From positions 3,968,001 through 4,032,000 of the forward strand of contig NZ_CP094534.1 of assembly GCF_022811645.1 (NCBI RefSeq): 64,000 nucleotides of DNA, written 5' to 3'. The stretch comes from Hymenobacter monticola (GTDB taxonomy: Bacteria; Bacteroidota; Bacteroidia; Cytophagales; Hymenobacteraceae). The first letter of the stretch is position 1. Each line of letters starts with the position of its first letter. Under the pieces are notes generated by a model. The model saw only the letters and a list, made by a program, of their open reading frames with translations. It searched no databases and was not told the DNA's origin. Made by a program: the position numbers and the translations under genes. This document shows positions 48,839 through 56,686 of the stretch, piece by piece.

Positions 48839-49837
48839 ATGAGTTTCCGCGAAGAGTTTCTGCGTCGCCTGCCGACGTTAAATGAGGACGATTTTGAAAC
48901 GGCGGCCTTGGCGCTGTTTCGGCACCAGGCGGCGCACTGCCCCCCCTATGCCGAATATCTGGCGCAGCTGGGCCGAAACCCCACCGCCGTGGCCCGGCTA
49001 ACGGATATTCCGTTTCTACCCATCGAATTTTTTAAAACCCACGAGGTGCGCACTGAGCCGGCTGGATGGCAGGCGCAGGAGCTGTTTCTGAGCAGCGGCA
49101 CCACCTTGCAGCAGCGCAGCCGCCACCTCGTGCGCGCCCCCGCGCTGTACCGCGAAAACGCCGCCCGCATCTTCGAGCAGAGCTACGGCCCGCTCACGGG
49201 TTGGACGTTTCTGGCCCTGCTGCCCTCGTACCTGGAGCAGGGCAATTCCTCGCTGGTGGCCATGGTCGACTACTTTGCCCAGCAGTCAGGCCAAACACAA
49301 CCCACCTTTTTCCTGCACGACCACGCCGCCCTGCGCGCCGCTTTGGCCGAAGCCAAGCAACTGCCGGGTCGTCGCGTCATGCTCATCGGCGTGAGCTACG
49401 CGCTGTTGGATTTTGCCGCCGAAGCCGGCCCCGCGCCGGAGCTACAAGGCCTCACCGTGCTCGAAACCGGTGGCATGAAAGGCCGTCGCCGAGAAATGAT
49501 TCGCGAGGAACTGCACGCCGAACTGCAGCAGGCATTCGGCCCGGCCGGTATTCATTCCGAGTACGGCATGACGGAACTGCTGAGCCAGGCTTATTCACTC
49601 GGCGACGGCCGTTTCCACTGCCCCGCGCCGCTGCGTGTGCTCCTGCGCGACCCGTCGGACCCGTTTTCCATCGGTGGTAGGGGGGATGGCGCTATCAATG
49701 TGATTGATTTGGCCAACATTGATTCCTGCGCTTTCATCGAAACCAAGGATTTGGCGCGGATGCACGTCGATGGCGGTTTTGAGGTGCTGGGCCGGATGGA
49801 TAATTCGGACGTGCGCGGGTGCAATCAGCTGGTATAG
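48839..49837 (+). CDS. LuxE/PaaK-type acyl-protein synthetase
   Basis: A 332-residue adenylate-forming enzyme of the acyl-protein synthetase group. LTDIPFLPIEFFKTHEV at about 55-71 and the Ser/Thr/Gly loop LFLSSGTTLQQRS (A3-like phosphate loop) are diagnostic. GLTVLETGGMKGRRREM and HSEYGMTELLSQAY form the adenylate-binding part; the end ETKDLARMHVDGGFEVLGRMDNSDVRGC has the usual hinge. It probably activates a fatty or aromatic acid as acyl-AMP; partner genes (luxCD or an acyl carrier) are not nearby. Confidence 0.9.
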   Translation: MSFREEFLRRLPTLNEDDFETAALALFRHQAAHCPPYAEYLAQLGRNPTAVARLTDIPFLPIEFFKTHEVRTEPAGWQAQELFLSSGTTLQQRSRHLVRAPALYRENAARIFEQSYGPLTGWTFLALLPSYLEQGNSSLVAMVDYFAQQSGQTQPTFFLHDHAALRAALAEAKQLPGRRVMLIGVSYALLDFAAEAGPAPELQGLTVLETGGMKGRRREMIREELHAELQQAFGPAGIHSEYGMTELLSQAYSLGDGRFHCPAPLRVLLRDPSDPFSIGGRGDGAINVIDLANIDSCAFIETKDLARMHVDGGFEVLGRMDNSDVRGCNQLV

Positions 49838-49910
49838 AATGCCGTTGTCTGCCTACCTTACCATGCTGCTTCGTACGAACTAGAGAAGCCTGACATTCCT
49901 AAAGCGAATT

Positions 49911-50438
49911 ATGCGACTTTTATTTTCATTCCTTTTATCAATTCTTTCGCTCTCTTCTGAAGCTCAGTTGAGGAATCCCTTTTCGACCCTCAAATTTGAC
50001 AAAGTATTATTTTACGATTTTGAAGAGGCTGCTGATAAAATTTACAAAGGCTCTATCCTCACGAAGGACGGTAAACCGATTCAGCGCATCACAAAGCAGG
50101 TTGAGCTTAGCGGAGTAATGATAAAAGCATTAAATAGCAAGCTAGGTGACAAAAAATCCTATGGTCAGGGCACCGCCGCCTGCTTTGACCCACACTGCGG
50201 ATTTGATTACTTCTTGAAAGAGATACCAGTAGCGCAAATCACTATTTGCCTCGGTTGTAATGGACTACATTCTAGTCTTGATATTCCCGCACAAAAGCAG
50301 GGTAAGCTAGGTCAAGGAGCGAATACATATTTCTTTCTCAGTGGCATGAGCAAGTCAATGCGGAAATTCATAAACGGGTTGGTTATAGAGAATCAATTTA
50401 ACTATCAAATTAAACCTGGTTCCGTTTACGACAAGTAA
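49911..50438 (+). CDS. Low-GC hypothetical secreted protein with Cys pairs
   Basis: A 175-residue protein with a signal peptide (LLFSFLLSILSLSSEAQ). The core has GQGTAACFDPHCGFDYFLKEIPVAQITICLGCNGL, with Cys at the ends of two strands (CFDPHCGF and CLGC), a layout I recall in other unnamed Bacteroidota proteins. No function. Its GC content is far below that of the neighbours and A/T-ending codons dominate, so it is probably a recent arrival. A terminator follows. Confidence 0.75.
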   Translation: MRLLFSFLLSILSLSSEAQLRNPFSTLKFDKVLFYDFEEAADKIYKGSILTKDGKPIQRITKQVELSGVMIKALNSKLGDKKSYGQGTAACFDPHCGFDYFLKEIPVAQITICLGCNGLHSSLDIPAQKQGKLGQGANTYFFLSGMSKSMRKFINGLVIENQFNYQIKPGSVYDK

Positions 50439-50450
50439 GCCCCCGTAAAG

Positions 50451-50504
50451 CAGCAAAAAATGATGCCCCAGAACCATGTGATTCTGGGGCATCATTTTTT
50501 GCTG
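50451..50504. terminator. Bidirectional terminator
   Basis: Twenty-three-base perfect arms (CAGCAAAAAATGATGCCCCA...) with an 8-base loop and A/T flanks on both sides, between convergent genes. Confidence 0.92.
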
Positions 50505-50517
50505 TAATTAATTCAAT

Positions 50518-51684
50518 CTACTTCCCAGCAAACGCCTTCGCGTCATCTGCCGAAATAGTGTCGTCGCTCATAATCACCAGCCGCTCCACCACGTTGCGCA
50601 GCTCGCGGATGTTGCCGCGCCAATCGAGGGCCTGCAGGTATTCGAGCGCGGCGGGGTCGATTTTTTTGGGCTTGTTGCCGTAATCGGCGGCGATGTCGTT
50701 GAGAAATTTCTGCACCAACTCGGGAATGTCTTCGCGACGGTCGTTGAGGGCCGGCACTTTCACGACGATGACCGAGAGGCGGTGGTAGAGGTCTTCGCGG
50801 AAATTCTTATCAGCAATTTCCTGCAGCAGGTCCTTGTTGGTGGCGGCAAGCACGCGCACGTTCACCGAAATCTCCTTTTCGCCGCCCACGCGGGTGATTT
50901 TGCTTTCTTGCAGGGCGCGCAACACCTTGGCTTGGGCCGAGAGGCTCATGTCACCGATTTCGTCGAGGAACAACGTGCCGCCGTCGGCCTGCTCAAACTT
51001 GCCGATGCGCTGCTTCACGGCCGAGGTGAAGGAGCCTTTTTCGTGGCCGAACAGCTCGCTCTCGATGAGCTCCGACGGGATGGCGGCACAGTTTACTTCC
51101 ACCATGGGGCCCTGGGCGCGGTTGCTGAGCTCGTGCAGCTGGCGGGCCACCATCTCCTTACCGGCGCCGTTGGGGCCGGTGATGAGCACGCGGGCATCGG
51201 TGGGGGCCACTTTCTCGATGGCCTTGCGCACGGTGCCGAGGGCGGCCGAGGAGCCTATCATCTCGGAGCCTTTGGAAGTGACGGAGAGCTTCTTTTTTAG
51301 CGTCTTGGTCTCGGTGGCCAGCTTGGTGCGGTCCAGGGCGTTGCGCACCGTCACAAGCAGACGGTTGAGGTCGGGGGGCTTGGGCAGGAAGTCGTAGGCG
51401 CCTTTTTTGGTGGCTTCCACGGCGGTGTCGATGTTGCCGTGGGCCGACACCATGATGAAGGCGGCGTCGGTGCCCATTTTCTGGGCGCGCTCCAGCACTT
51501 CGAGGCCGTCCATCTTGGGCATGCGGATGTCGCAGAGCACCACGTCGTACTTCTGCTGGATGAGCAGGTCGAGGCCGGAGGGGCCGTCTTCGGCCTGGTC
51601 TACTTTGTAGTCTTCAAACTCAAGAATCTCCTTCAGCGTGTTGCGGATGGCTTTTTCGTCGTCGATGATGAGGATGCGGGGCAT
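50518..51684 (-). CDS. NtrC-type response regulator lacking the DNA-binding domain
   Basis: A 388-residue protein. Residues 1-120 form a receiver with acidic D9/D10, phospho-acceptor D52 (VLCDIRMPKMDG) and K102 (FLPKPP). Residues 138-370 form an AAA+ sigma-54 activator domain with a Walker A of GPNGAGKE (170-177), GGTLFLDEIGDM (Walker B) and the final RELRNVVER sensor. The loop that touches sigma-54, usually GAFTGA, is GSFTSA (217-222). The chain ends 18 residues after RELRNVVERLVIM, so the usual Fis helix-turn-helix is absent. It may work without specific DNA binding or in a non-sigma-54 role. No histidine kinase is adjacent. Confidence 0.93.
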   Translation of the reverse strand: MPRILIIDDEKAIRNTLKEILEFEDYKVDQAEDGPSGLDLLIQQKYDVVLCDIRMPKMDGLEVLERAQKMGTDAAFIMVSAHGNIDTAVEATKKGAYDFLPKPPDLNRLLVTVRNALDRTKLATETKTLKKKLSVTSKGSEMIGSSAALGTVRKAIEKVAPTDARVLITGPNGAGKEMVARQLHELSNRAQGPMVEVNCAAIPSELIESELFGHEKGSFTSAVKQRIGKFEQADGGTLFLDEIGDMSLSAQAKVLRALQESKITRVGGEKEISVNVRVLAATNKDLLQEIADKNFREDLYHRLSVIVVKVPALNDRREDIPELVQKFLNDIAADYGNKPKKIDPAALEYLQALDWRGNIRELRNVVERLVIMSDDTISADDAKAFAGK

Positions 51685-51768
51685 GGGGCGGGAACTGCGT
51701 TTGGTGCGATGGGAGCGGCGCGAAGGTAACGAAAAGCGGCGCTAGGAGTTTAAAGCTGGCAATGACTG

Positions 51769-51875
51769 GAGTAGAGACGCATATTTGCGTCTCCTCGCCT
51801 GCGCAATTCGTTTACCGACTTCGGCAGTCAGGTGCTGACCATTCAACGACGAGACGCAACTACGCGGCTCTACTC
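51769..51875. repeat. Inverted repeat of GTAGAGACGC type
   Basis: Arms of 28 bases at 51769-51796 and 51848-51875 (GAGTAGAGACGC.../...GCGGCTCTACTC, a few mismatches). The left arm contains its own palindrome GAGACGCatatttGCGTCTC. It lies between the divergent response regulator and sugar dehydrogenase genes, so it may affect either promoter. Confidence 0.75.
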
Positions 51876-51901
51876 ATTCTTTCTAACCCTACATTTCCCG
51901 C

Positions 51902-53185
51902 ATGAAAAACAACCTGACCCGCCCGGCGCTGCTCGCGGCGGCCCTGGCCGGCAGCTTCGGCCTCTATTCCCTCACCAGCCGGCCCACGGCTGTGGTGGCC
52001 GACCCCAATAACGCCGGCCTGAAGCTGCCTGCCGGCTTCGGCGCGCTGGTGGTGGCCGAAACCGGCGGCCGCGCCCGGCACCTCACCGTCACGCCCCAGG
52101 GCACCATCTACGTGAAGCTGAACCGGGCCAAGGACGGCAAAGGCATCCTGGCGCTGAAGCCCACGACCGGCGGCAAAGCCACCGTGACAAGCGGCTTCGG
52201 CAGCTACGGCGGCACGGGCATTTACGCCAAGGACGGCTACCTCTACGCTTCGTCGGACGAGGACGTGTACCGCTACAAGCTGGACGCGAAAGGCGAGGTG
52301 ACCAACCCCGCGCAGCCCGAAAAGATTGTGCGCGGCCTGCTGAGCCGCGGCGAGCACGAAAGCAAATCTATCGTGCTCGACAACGCCGGCAACCTCTACG
52401 TGAACGTGGGCGCCTACTCCAACTCCTGCCAGGTGAAAGACCGGGAAAAGGGCTCGATGGGCCAGCAGAACTGCCCGATTCTGGATTCGGCGGGCGGCAT
52501 CTGGCAGTTTCGGGCCGACAAGCTGAACCAGCAGTACGGCAACGGCACGCGCTACGCCACCGGCCTGCGCAACGTGGTGGGCCTCGACTGGAACGCGCAG
52601 GCCAACCAGCTTTTTGTGATGCAGCACGGCCGCGACCAGCTGCACGACATCTTCCCCACGATGTACACCACCAAGCAGTCGGCCGAGCTGCCTGCCGAGT
52701 GCCTCTACGCCCTCACCAAGGGCGCCAACGCCGGCTGGCCCTTCCTGTACTACGACCCCGTGAAGAAACAGAAAATCCTGGCCCCCGAGTACGGCGGCGA
52801 CGGCCAGAAGCTGGCTGATGCCAAGTACCTGGACCCCGCTGCGGCCTACCCGGCCCACACCGCGCCCAACGGCCTGCTGTTCTATACCGGCACCATGTTT
52901 CCGGAGAAGTACCGCAACGGCGCCTTCATCGCCTTCCACGGCTCCTGGAACCGGGCGCCCGAGCCCCAGAAAGGCTATTACGTAGTGTTTCAGCCCTTCA
53001 AAAACGGCAAGCCCAGCGGCCCGTGGGAAGTGTTTGCTGACAACTTCGCCGGCTCGGCTGAAAAAGTGGCCAGCGGCCGTGCCGACCATAAGCCCTGCGG
53101 CCTGGCCCAGGGACCCGACGGCTCGCTCTACGTGAGCGACGACAAGGCCGGCACCATCTACCGCATTGTCTATAATCAGAAATAA
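51902..53185 (+). CDS. PQQ-dependent sugar (glucose/sorbosone-type) dehydrogenase
   Basis: A 427-residue exported beta-propeller protein (N-terminal membrane segment MKNNLTRPALLAAALAGSFG). FAVTP-like repeats with the typical LTVTPQGTIYVKL, KSIVLDNAGNLYVNVG, YATGLRNVVGLDW and APNGLLFYTGTMFPEKYRNGAFIAFHGSWNR, the last containing the conserved HGSWNR block of sorbosone/soluble glucose dehydrogenases. It oxidises an aldose in the periplasm with pyrroloquinoline quinone. The downstream cytochrome c, ten bases away, is the probable electron acceptor. Confidence 0.92.
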   Translation: MKNNLTRPALLAAALAGSFGLYSLTSRPTAVVADPNNAGLKLPAGFGALVVAETGGRARHLTVTPQGTIYVKLNRAKDGKGILALKPTTGGKATVTSGFGSYGGTGIYAKDGYLYASSDEDVYRYKLDAKGEVTNPAQPEKIVRGLLSRGEHESKSIVLDNAGNLYVNVGAYSNSCQVKDREKGSMGQQNCPILDSAGGIWQFRADKLNQQYGNGTRYATGLRNVVGLDWNAQANQLFVMQHGRDQLHDIFPTMYTTKQSAELPAECLYALTKGANAGWPFLYYDPVKKQKILAPEYGGDGQKLADAKYLDPAAAYPAHTAPNGLLFYTGTMFPEKYRNGAFIAFHGSWNRAPEPQKGYYVVFQPFKNGKPSGPWEVFADNFAGSAEKVASGRADHKPCGLAQGPDGSLYVSDDKAGTIYRIVYNQK

Positions 53186-53194
53186 ACCCTGTTC

Positions 53195-53641
53195 GTGAAG
53201 AAGCTATTTGTGCTGCTGTTCCCGTTGCTGCTGAGCAGCGGGGCCGCTTTCGCCCAGAAGAAACCAGCTGCTAAGACCCCGGCCAAGAAACCCACGGCCG
53301 GGGTTTCGGCCGCGCTGCTGGCGTCGGGCAAATCTGTGTACGTCCAGAACTGCCTCAGCTGCCACCAGGCCGATGGCGGCGGCGTGGAGGGCATGAACCC
53401 ACCCCTCATCAAGACCGACTACGTGCTCGGCGACAAGCCCCGCCTGATTGGCGTGCTGGTGAACGGCCTGAAAGGCGTGGAAATCAACGGCGAGGAATAC
53501 CGCAGCGTGATGCCCGCCCAAACCCACCTCAGCGACCAGCAGATGGCCGACGTGCTCACCTACGTGCGCAACAGCTTCGGCAACAAAGCCAGCGCCGTGG
53601 CCGTGGCCGAGGTGAAGGCCGTGCGCGCCGCCAAGAAATAG
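53195..53641 (+). CDS. Cytochrome c, partner of the sugar dehydrogenase
   Basis: A 148-residue class I cytochrome c from GTG 53195, nine bases after the previous stop, so translationally coupled. Signal peptide MKKLFVLLFPLLLSSGAAFA, then a Lys/Pro/Ala linker, haem motif CLSCH at 53-57 and the axial Met in RSVMPAQTHLSDQQMADVLTYVRNSFGNK. It carries electrons from the dehydrogenase to the respiratory chain. The Lys/Ala-rich tail is unusual in length but common in Hymenobacter. Confidence 0.92.
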   Translation: MKKLFVLLFPLLLSSGAAFAQKKPAAKTPAKKPTAGVSAALLASGKSVYVQNCLSCHQADGGGVEGMNPPLIKTDYVLGDKPRLIGVLVNGLKGVEINGEEYRSVMPAQTHLSDQQMADVLTYVRNSFGNKASAVAVAEVKAVRAAKK

Positions 53642-53652
53642 CGCCGGGCGCC

Positions 53653-53827
53653 GGGGCCGCCCCAATGGGCGGTCGGACGCCCGAGAAACCGTTGGGGCGG
53701 CCCCAATGTCCATTCGGGCGTCCGGCAGCCGTTTGGGGCCGCCCCAACGGGCATTCGGGCAGCCGGGAAGCGTTTGGGGCCGCCCCACTGGTCAGTCGGG
53801 CGCCCGACTGACCAGTGGGGCGGCCCC
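53653..53827. repeat. Tandem array of 41-bp palindromic units ending in a 52-bp perfect palindrome
   Basis: The 11-mer GGGGCCGCCCC or its complement GGGGCGGCCCC starts at 53653, 53694, 53735, 53776 and 53817, exactly 41 bases apart. The four 30-base inserts are related but not identical (TCGGGCG-like centre). The last insert (53787-53816) is itself a perfect palindrome, so that 53776-53827 form a perfect 52-bp inverted repeat. No ORF. It lies between the cytochrome c stop and the terminator shared with rnpB. Confidence 0.85.
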
Positions 53828-53842
53828 CAGCCCGTAAGCTAC

Positions 53843-53877
53843 AAAAAAAGCCTTCCCGGTGCCGGGAAGGCTTTTTT
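53843..53877. terminator. Bidirectional terminator of cytochrome c and rnpB
   Basis: AAAAAAAGCCTTCCCGG / CCGGGAAGGCTTTTTT with a two- to three-base loop, T tracts on both strands. Confidence 0.92.
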
Positions 53878-53884
53878 GATGCGA

Positions 53885-54287
53885 GGTGATGGGTCTGTAA
53901 GCCGGGTTCTGTGCGCAGCCGAAGCCGCGTCCCCACCATTTATCTAGGCCAGTCGTTGCCGAAAGGCTCCATCAACCTACCCGCTGGCGCCGGACGAGCC
54001 GCCCGGTGCCGAGGCTTCCGAAGAAGCGCCGGCGTACCAGCTTATTTGGTCTTTCAACCCCTGAGGTTTACCCAGCCGGGACGGTCACCCGCCCGCTGGT
54101 GCGCTCTTACCGCACCTTTTCACCCTTACCGGCCACCCGAGGGCGACGTAGGCGGTATTTTCTGTGGCACTGGCTGTCCTGGTTTGCATTATACGCGCCA
54201 GTCCTTCCCGTTAGGAAGCAGGGTGCTCTGCGTTGCCCGGACTTTCCTCGTCGCCCAAAAGCGCCGCGGTGGGGCGACCCATCACTG
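53885..54287 (-). ncRNA. rnpB: RNase P RNA (class A)
   Basis: The catalytic RNA of RNase P, which trims tRNA 5' leaders. The minus strand has the 5' marker GAGGAAAGTCCGGGC and the 3' marker ACAGAACCCGGCTTACAGAC. The P1 helix is formed by GTGATGGGTC (54285-54276) and GACCCATCAC (53895-53886), which fixes both ends within a few bases. The size of about 400 bases is normal for class A. A -7 box lies at the right place upstream. Exact ends are approximate. Confidence 0.97.
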
Positions 54288-54291
54288 CGGG

Positions 54292-54299
54292 CAAAGGTA
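54292..54299 (-). promoter_or_regulatory. -7 box of rnpB (TACCTTTG on the minus strand)
   Basis: Exact TAnnTTTG match about six bases before the predicted RNase P RNA 5' end. Confidence 0.7.
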
Positions 54300-54358
54300 G
54301 GGCTTGGACGCATTAAAACTGCCGGCCGGGCGGGGACGGCGCATCATTATCCGTTGAT

Positions 54359-54631
54359 TTATTCAGGAAAAGCGGGCGAAGTAAACCGACAAGCTAAGGT
54401 GTGCCAGCCCTCCACCGTTTGGTAACTATACTCAGCATACCAATAATGAGGGTCGTCGACGCTGCGAAATTCAACTCCTGGGGCTAGAACGTATGGTTTG
54501 TGAAACTTTCGCTCCAGAATGATTAGCAGCACACAATTTGGCGGCCAGGCGGATTCTTCCCTTACTTCATTGCCGTAAAGTAATTCTTCTTGCAAAATCT
54601 GGAAAAGCGGCGCGGCTAACTGCTTAGGCAT
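54359..54631 (-). CDS. Small hypothetical protein
   Basis: A 90-residue protein from ATG 54631, eleven bases after the M1 peptidase stop, so probably in one transcript with it. An upstream GTG (54658) would overlap the peptidase gene. It reads as a compact soluble protein (PLFQILQEELLYGNEVREESAWPPNCVLLIILERKF...HYWYAEYSYQTVEGWHTLACRF). GC content is lower than that of its neighbour. No family recognised. Confidence 0.65.
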   Translation of the reverse strand: MPKQLAAPLFQILQEELLYGNEVREESAWPPNCVLLIILERKFHKPYVLAPGVEFRSVDDPHYWYAEYSYQTVEGWHTLACRFTSPAFPE

Positions 54632-54642
54632 TTGAGATTCTA

Positions 54643-56505
54643 TTATTTCCCCTCCCACACGTTATCCTTAGGAAAACTGTCGGGCACGAGGGTGCTGCCC
54701 AGCGTCACGCGCTTCAGTTGCTGCTTGGCCGCGACAGGCACCGTGACGGTGGTGGCGCCGGTTTCCCAGACGCCGATGCTGCGGTGGATTTTCTGGGTCG
54801 AGTTGTCGGCGAAGGTGAGGGTGACGTCTACGGGCACGGGCTTACGGCCTTTGGCCGTCACCAGGAGGTCGTAGCCGGTAGCGGTTTTATTGACGGCCGA
54901 GATGGCGAGGTCGGGGTAGCCGCCGTCGAAGAACCAGCGCTGCCAGAACCAGTTCAGGTTGCGGCCGGCGCCGGTGTTCATGCTGTTGAAGAAGTCGTAG
55001 GGCAGGGGGTGCTTGCCGTTCCAGGTGCGGATGTAGGTGTGCAGGGCCTTGGTGAACAGCTCGTCTCCCAGCAAGTCCTTCACGTAGAGGTAGCCCAGGG
55101 CGGGCTTGGGGTAGGAGTTGAGGAAGAAGGCGCTGCCGTTTTGCTGGGTGCTGGGCGTCACGATGGGCAGGTCGCCCTCGGCGCCGGCTTGGTCGGCGTA
55201 GGGCTTGATGCCGTAGTTGTCGTCCACCTTCGGGTCAATCATGCTCGAAATCAGCCACTCGCCGATGGTGGCCCAGCCCTCATCCATCCAGCCGTACTTC
55301 GTTTCGTTGATGCCCATGTAGAAGGGGAACATCGTGTGGAAGATTTCGTGGTCGGTAAGGGTGATGGCGTCCTCGCGGGTGTCGGTGGGGTTGTCGTTCA
55401 CCATCATGGGGTACTCCATCTGGTCGAGGCCGTCGAACACCGTTTCGTGGGCGTAGGGAAAGGGCCACTTCGGAAACTGGTAGCTCATGGCCTCCACCGT
55501 TTTACGGCTGAAGTCAATGACTTCCTTATAGTCCTGATGTTTGGGGTTATACACGGCGTCGACGCGGGTGCGGCGCTTGGTGGCGGGGTCCACCACCAGG
55601 CTGGTGCTCTGCCACACGTAGTGGTCGGCGGTGGCAAACACGAAGTCCGTTACGTTTTTCGCCTCGAACCGCCAGGTGTTCTGGTCGGCCGGCGGGGTGA
55701 TGTCGCGCCGCTTGGCATCGTCTTCGCTGATGATGCTCACCACGGCGTCCTTCTGCTCGGCTTCGCGCAGGCGCTGGGCGTACTTGGGGGTGAGCACCTG
55801 CGTGGGGTTGGTGAGGTCGCCGGTGGCCCACACCACGAAGTTTTTGGGCACGGTAACAGCGGCTTTGAAATTGCAGAAGTCGTTGTAGAATTCCTGGTCG
55901 CCGGTGTAGGGCACGCGGTTCCAGCCGTCGAGGTCGTCGTACACGGCGATGCGCGGGAAGAAGTAGGCCACAAAAGCGGCGCCCGGCTCAATCTCGCCGG
56001 TGCGCTGGTGCGAGCCTTTATTCAGGATGTAGGAATACGTGGCGCGCACCGTGGCCACCTGGCGCGGCCCCAGCGCCCGCCGCAGCGCCACAGGCATATT
56101 GGTGCCGTTGATGGGCAGCTTATTGACGTCGAAATTCTCCCCATTGATGGTCAGGTTGAGGATTTTGACGCCCTCGCCAATGTCCTCCGGCGCGAAGGCT
56201 TTGCTGCGGGGCGCGCCCTTTTGGTATAGGTTGGGGTAGAGCTTAAACCAGAGCTGCCGCAACGAGTCGGGACTGTTGTTGAAATACTTAATATCCACGG
56301 TGCCAGACACGCGGCGGCCGGCCGGGTCGAAGTTCACGGCCAGGTCGTAGTCGGCCGCGTTTTGCCAGTAGTTGGGGCCAGGCAGGCCGCTGGCGCTGCG
56401 GGTACCTTTGGCATAAAGAGGCTCGTAGTTGCGGGGCAGGGGCAGCGTGGGCTGGGCCAGGGTGGCCAGGGGCAGGAGCAGCAAGGCTGCGGGCAGGAAA
56501 CGCAT
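54643..56505 (-). CDS. M1-family metallopeptidase
   Basis: A 620-residue exported aminopeptidase-type protein from ATG 56505 (MRFLPAALLLLPLATLAQ signal peptide). An N-terminal beta domain (70-280) precedes the gluzincin catalytic domain. Zinc ligands are H386 and H390 of HEIFH and E409 of WMDEGWAT, the correct HExxH plus 18 residues spacing. MEYPMMVND replaces the GAMEN substrate motif of classical M1 aminopeptidases, as is usual for this Bacteroidota subgroup. The C-terminal 100 residues form a beta-sandwich. It digests peptides in the periplasm. The frame upstream of 56505 is not conserved. Confidence 0.93.
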   Translation of the reverse strand: MRFLPAALLLLPLATLAQPTLPLPRNYEPLYAKGTRSASGLPGPNYWQNAADYDLAVNFDPAGRRVSGTVDIKYFNNSPDSLRQLWFKLYPNLYQKGAPRSKAFAPEDIGEGVKILNLTINGENFDVNKLPINGTNMPVALRRALGPRQVATVRATYSYILNKGSHQRTGEIEPGAAFVAYFFPRIAVYDDLDGWNRVPYTGDQEFYNDFCNFKAAVTVPKNFVVWATGDLTNPTQVLTPKYAQRLREAEQKDAVVSIISEDDAKRRDITPPADQNTWRFEAKNVTDFVFATADHYVWQSTSLVVDPATKRRTRVDAVYNPKHQDYKEVIDFSRKTVEAMSYQFPKWPFPYAHETVFDGLDQMEYPMMVNDNPTDTREDAITLTDHEIFHTMFPFYMGINETKYGWMDEGWATIGEWLISSMIDPKVDDNYGIKPYADQAGAEGDLPIVTPSTQQNGSAFFLNSYPKPALGYLYVKDLLGDELFTKALHTYIRTWNGKHPLPYDFFNSMNTGAGRNLNWFWQRWFFDGGYPDLAISAVNKTATGYDLLVTAKGRKPVPVDVTLTFADNSTQKIHRSIGVWETGATTVTVPVAAKQQLKRVTLGSTLVPDSFPKDNVWEGK

Positions 56506-56590
56506 GAAGCAGGAAAAGCGAAGGAAGCGGCAGCAGCGCCGCCAAAGCCCAAAGAACGGGGAACGGCGCGAAAGGTCGCATGGCCGAACG

Positions 56591-56682
56591 ATGTAGGGGC
56601 GGGGCTTGCCCCCGCCCGGGCGCTGCACGATTCCGCCGTAGCGGGGCCGGCTACCGGGCGGGGGTGAGCCCCGCCCCTACAT
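56591..56682. repeat. GC-rich inverted repeat (GTAGGGGCGGGGCTTGCCC type)
   Basis: Twenty-nine-base arms at 56591-56619 and 56654-56682, each with an inner GGGGC..GCCCC mirror, three mismatches; between the M1 peptidase start and the phosphoesterase stop. Confidence 0.8.
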
Positions 56683-56686
56683 TGTG

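Noticed and set aside
53653..53827. CRISPR-like array (equal spacing of short repeats)
   Set aside because: The repeated box is only 11 bases, the inserts are related to each other and partly palindromic, and no cas gene is present.
53911..54425. Protein-coding frames across the rnpB region
   Set aside because: The region has the full RNase P RNA signature with matching P1 arms, so the frames are not genes.
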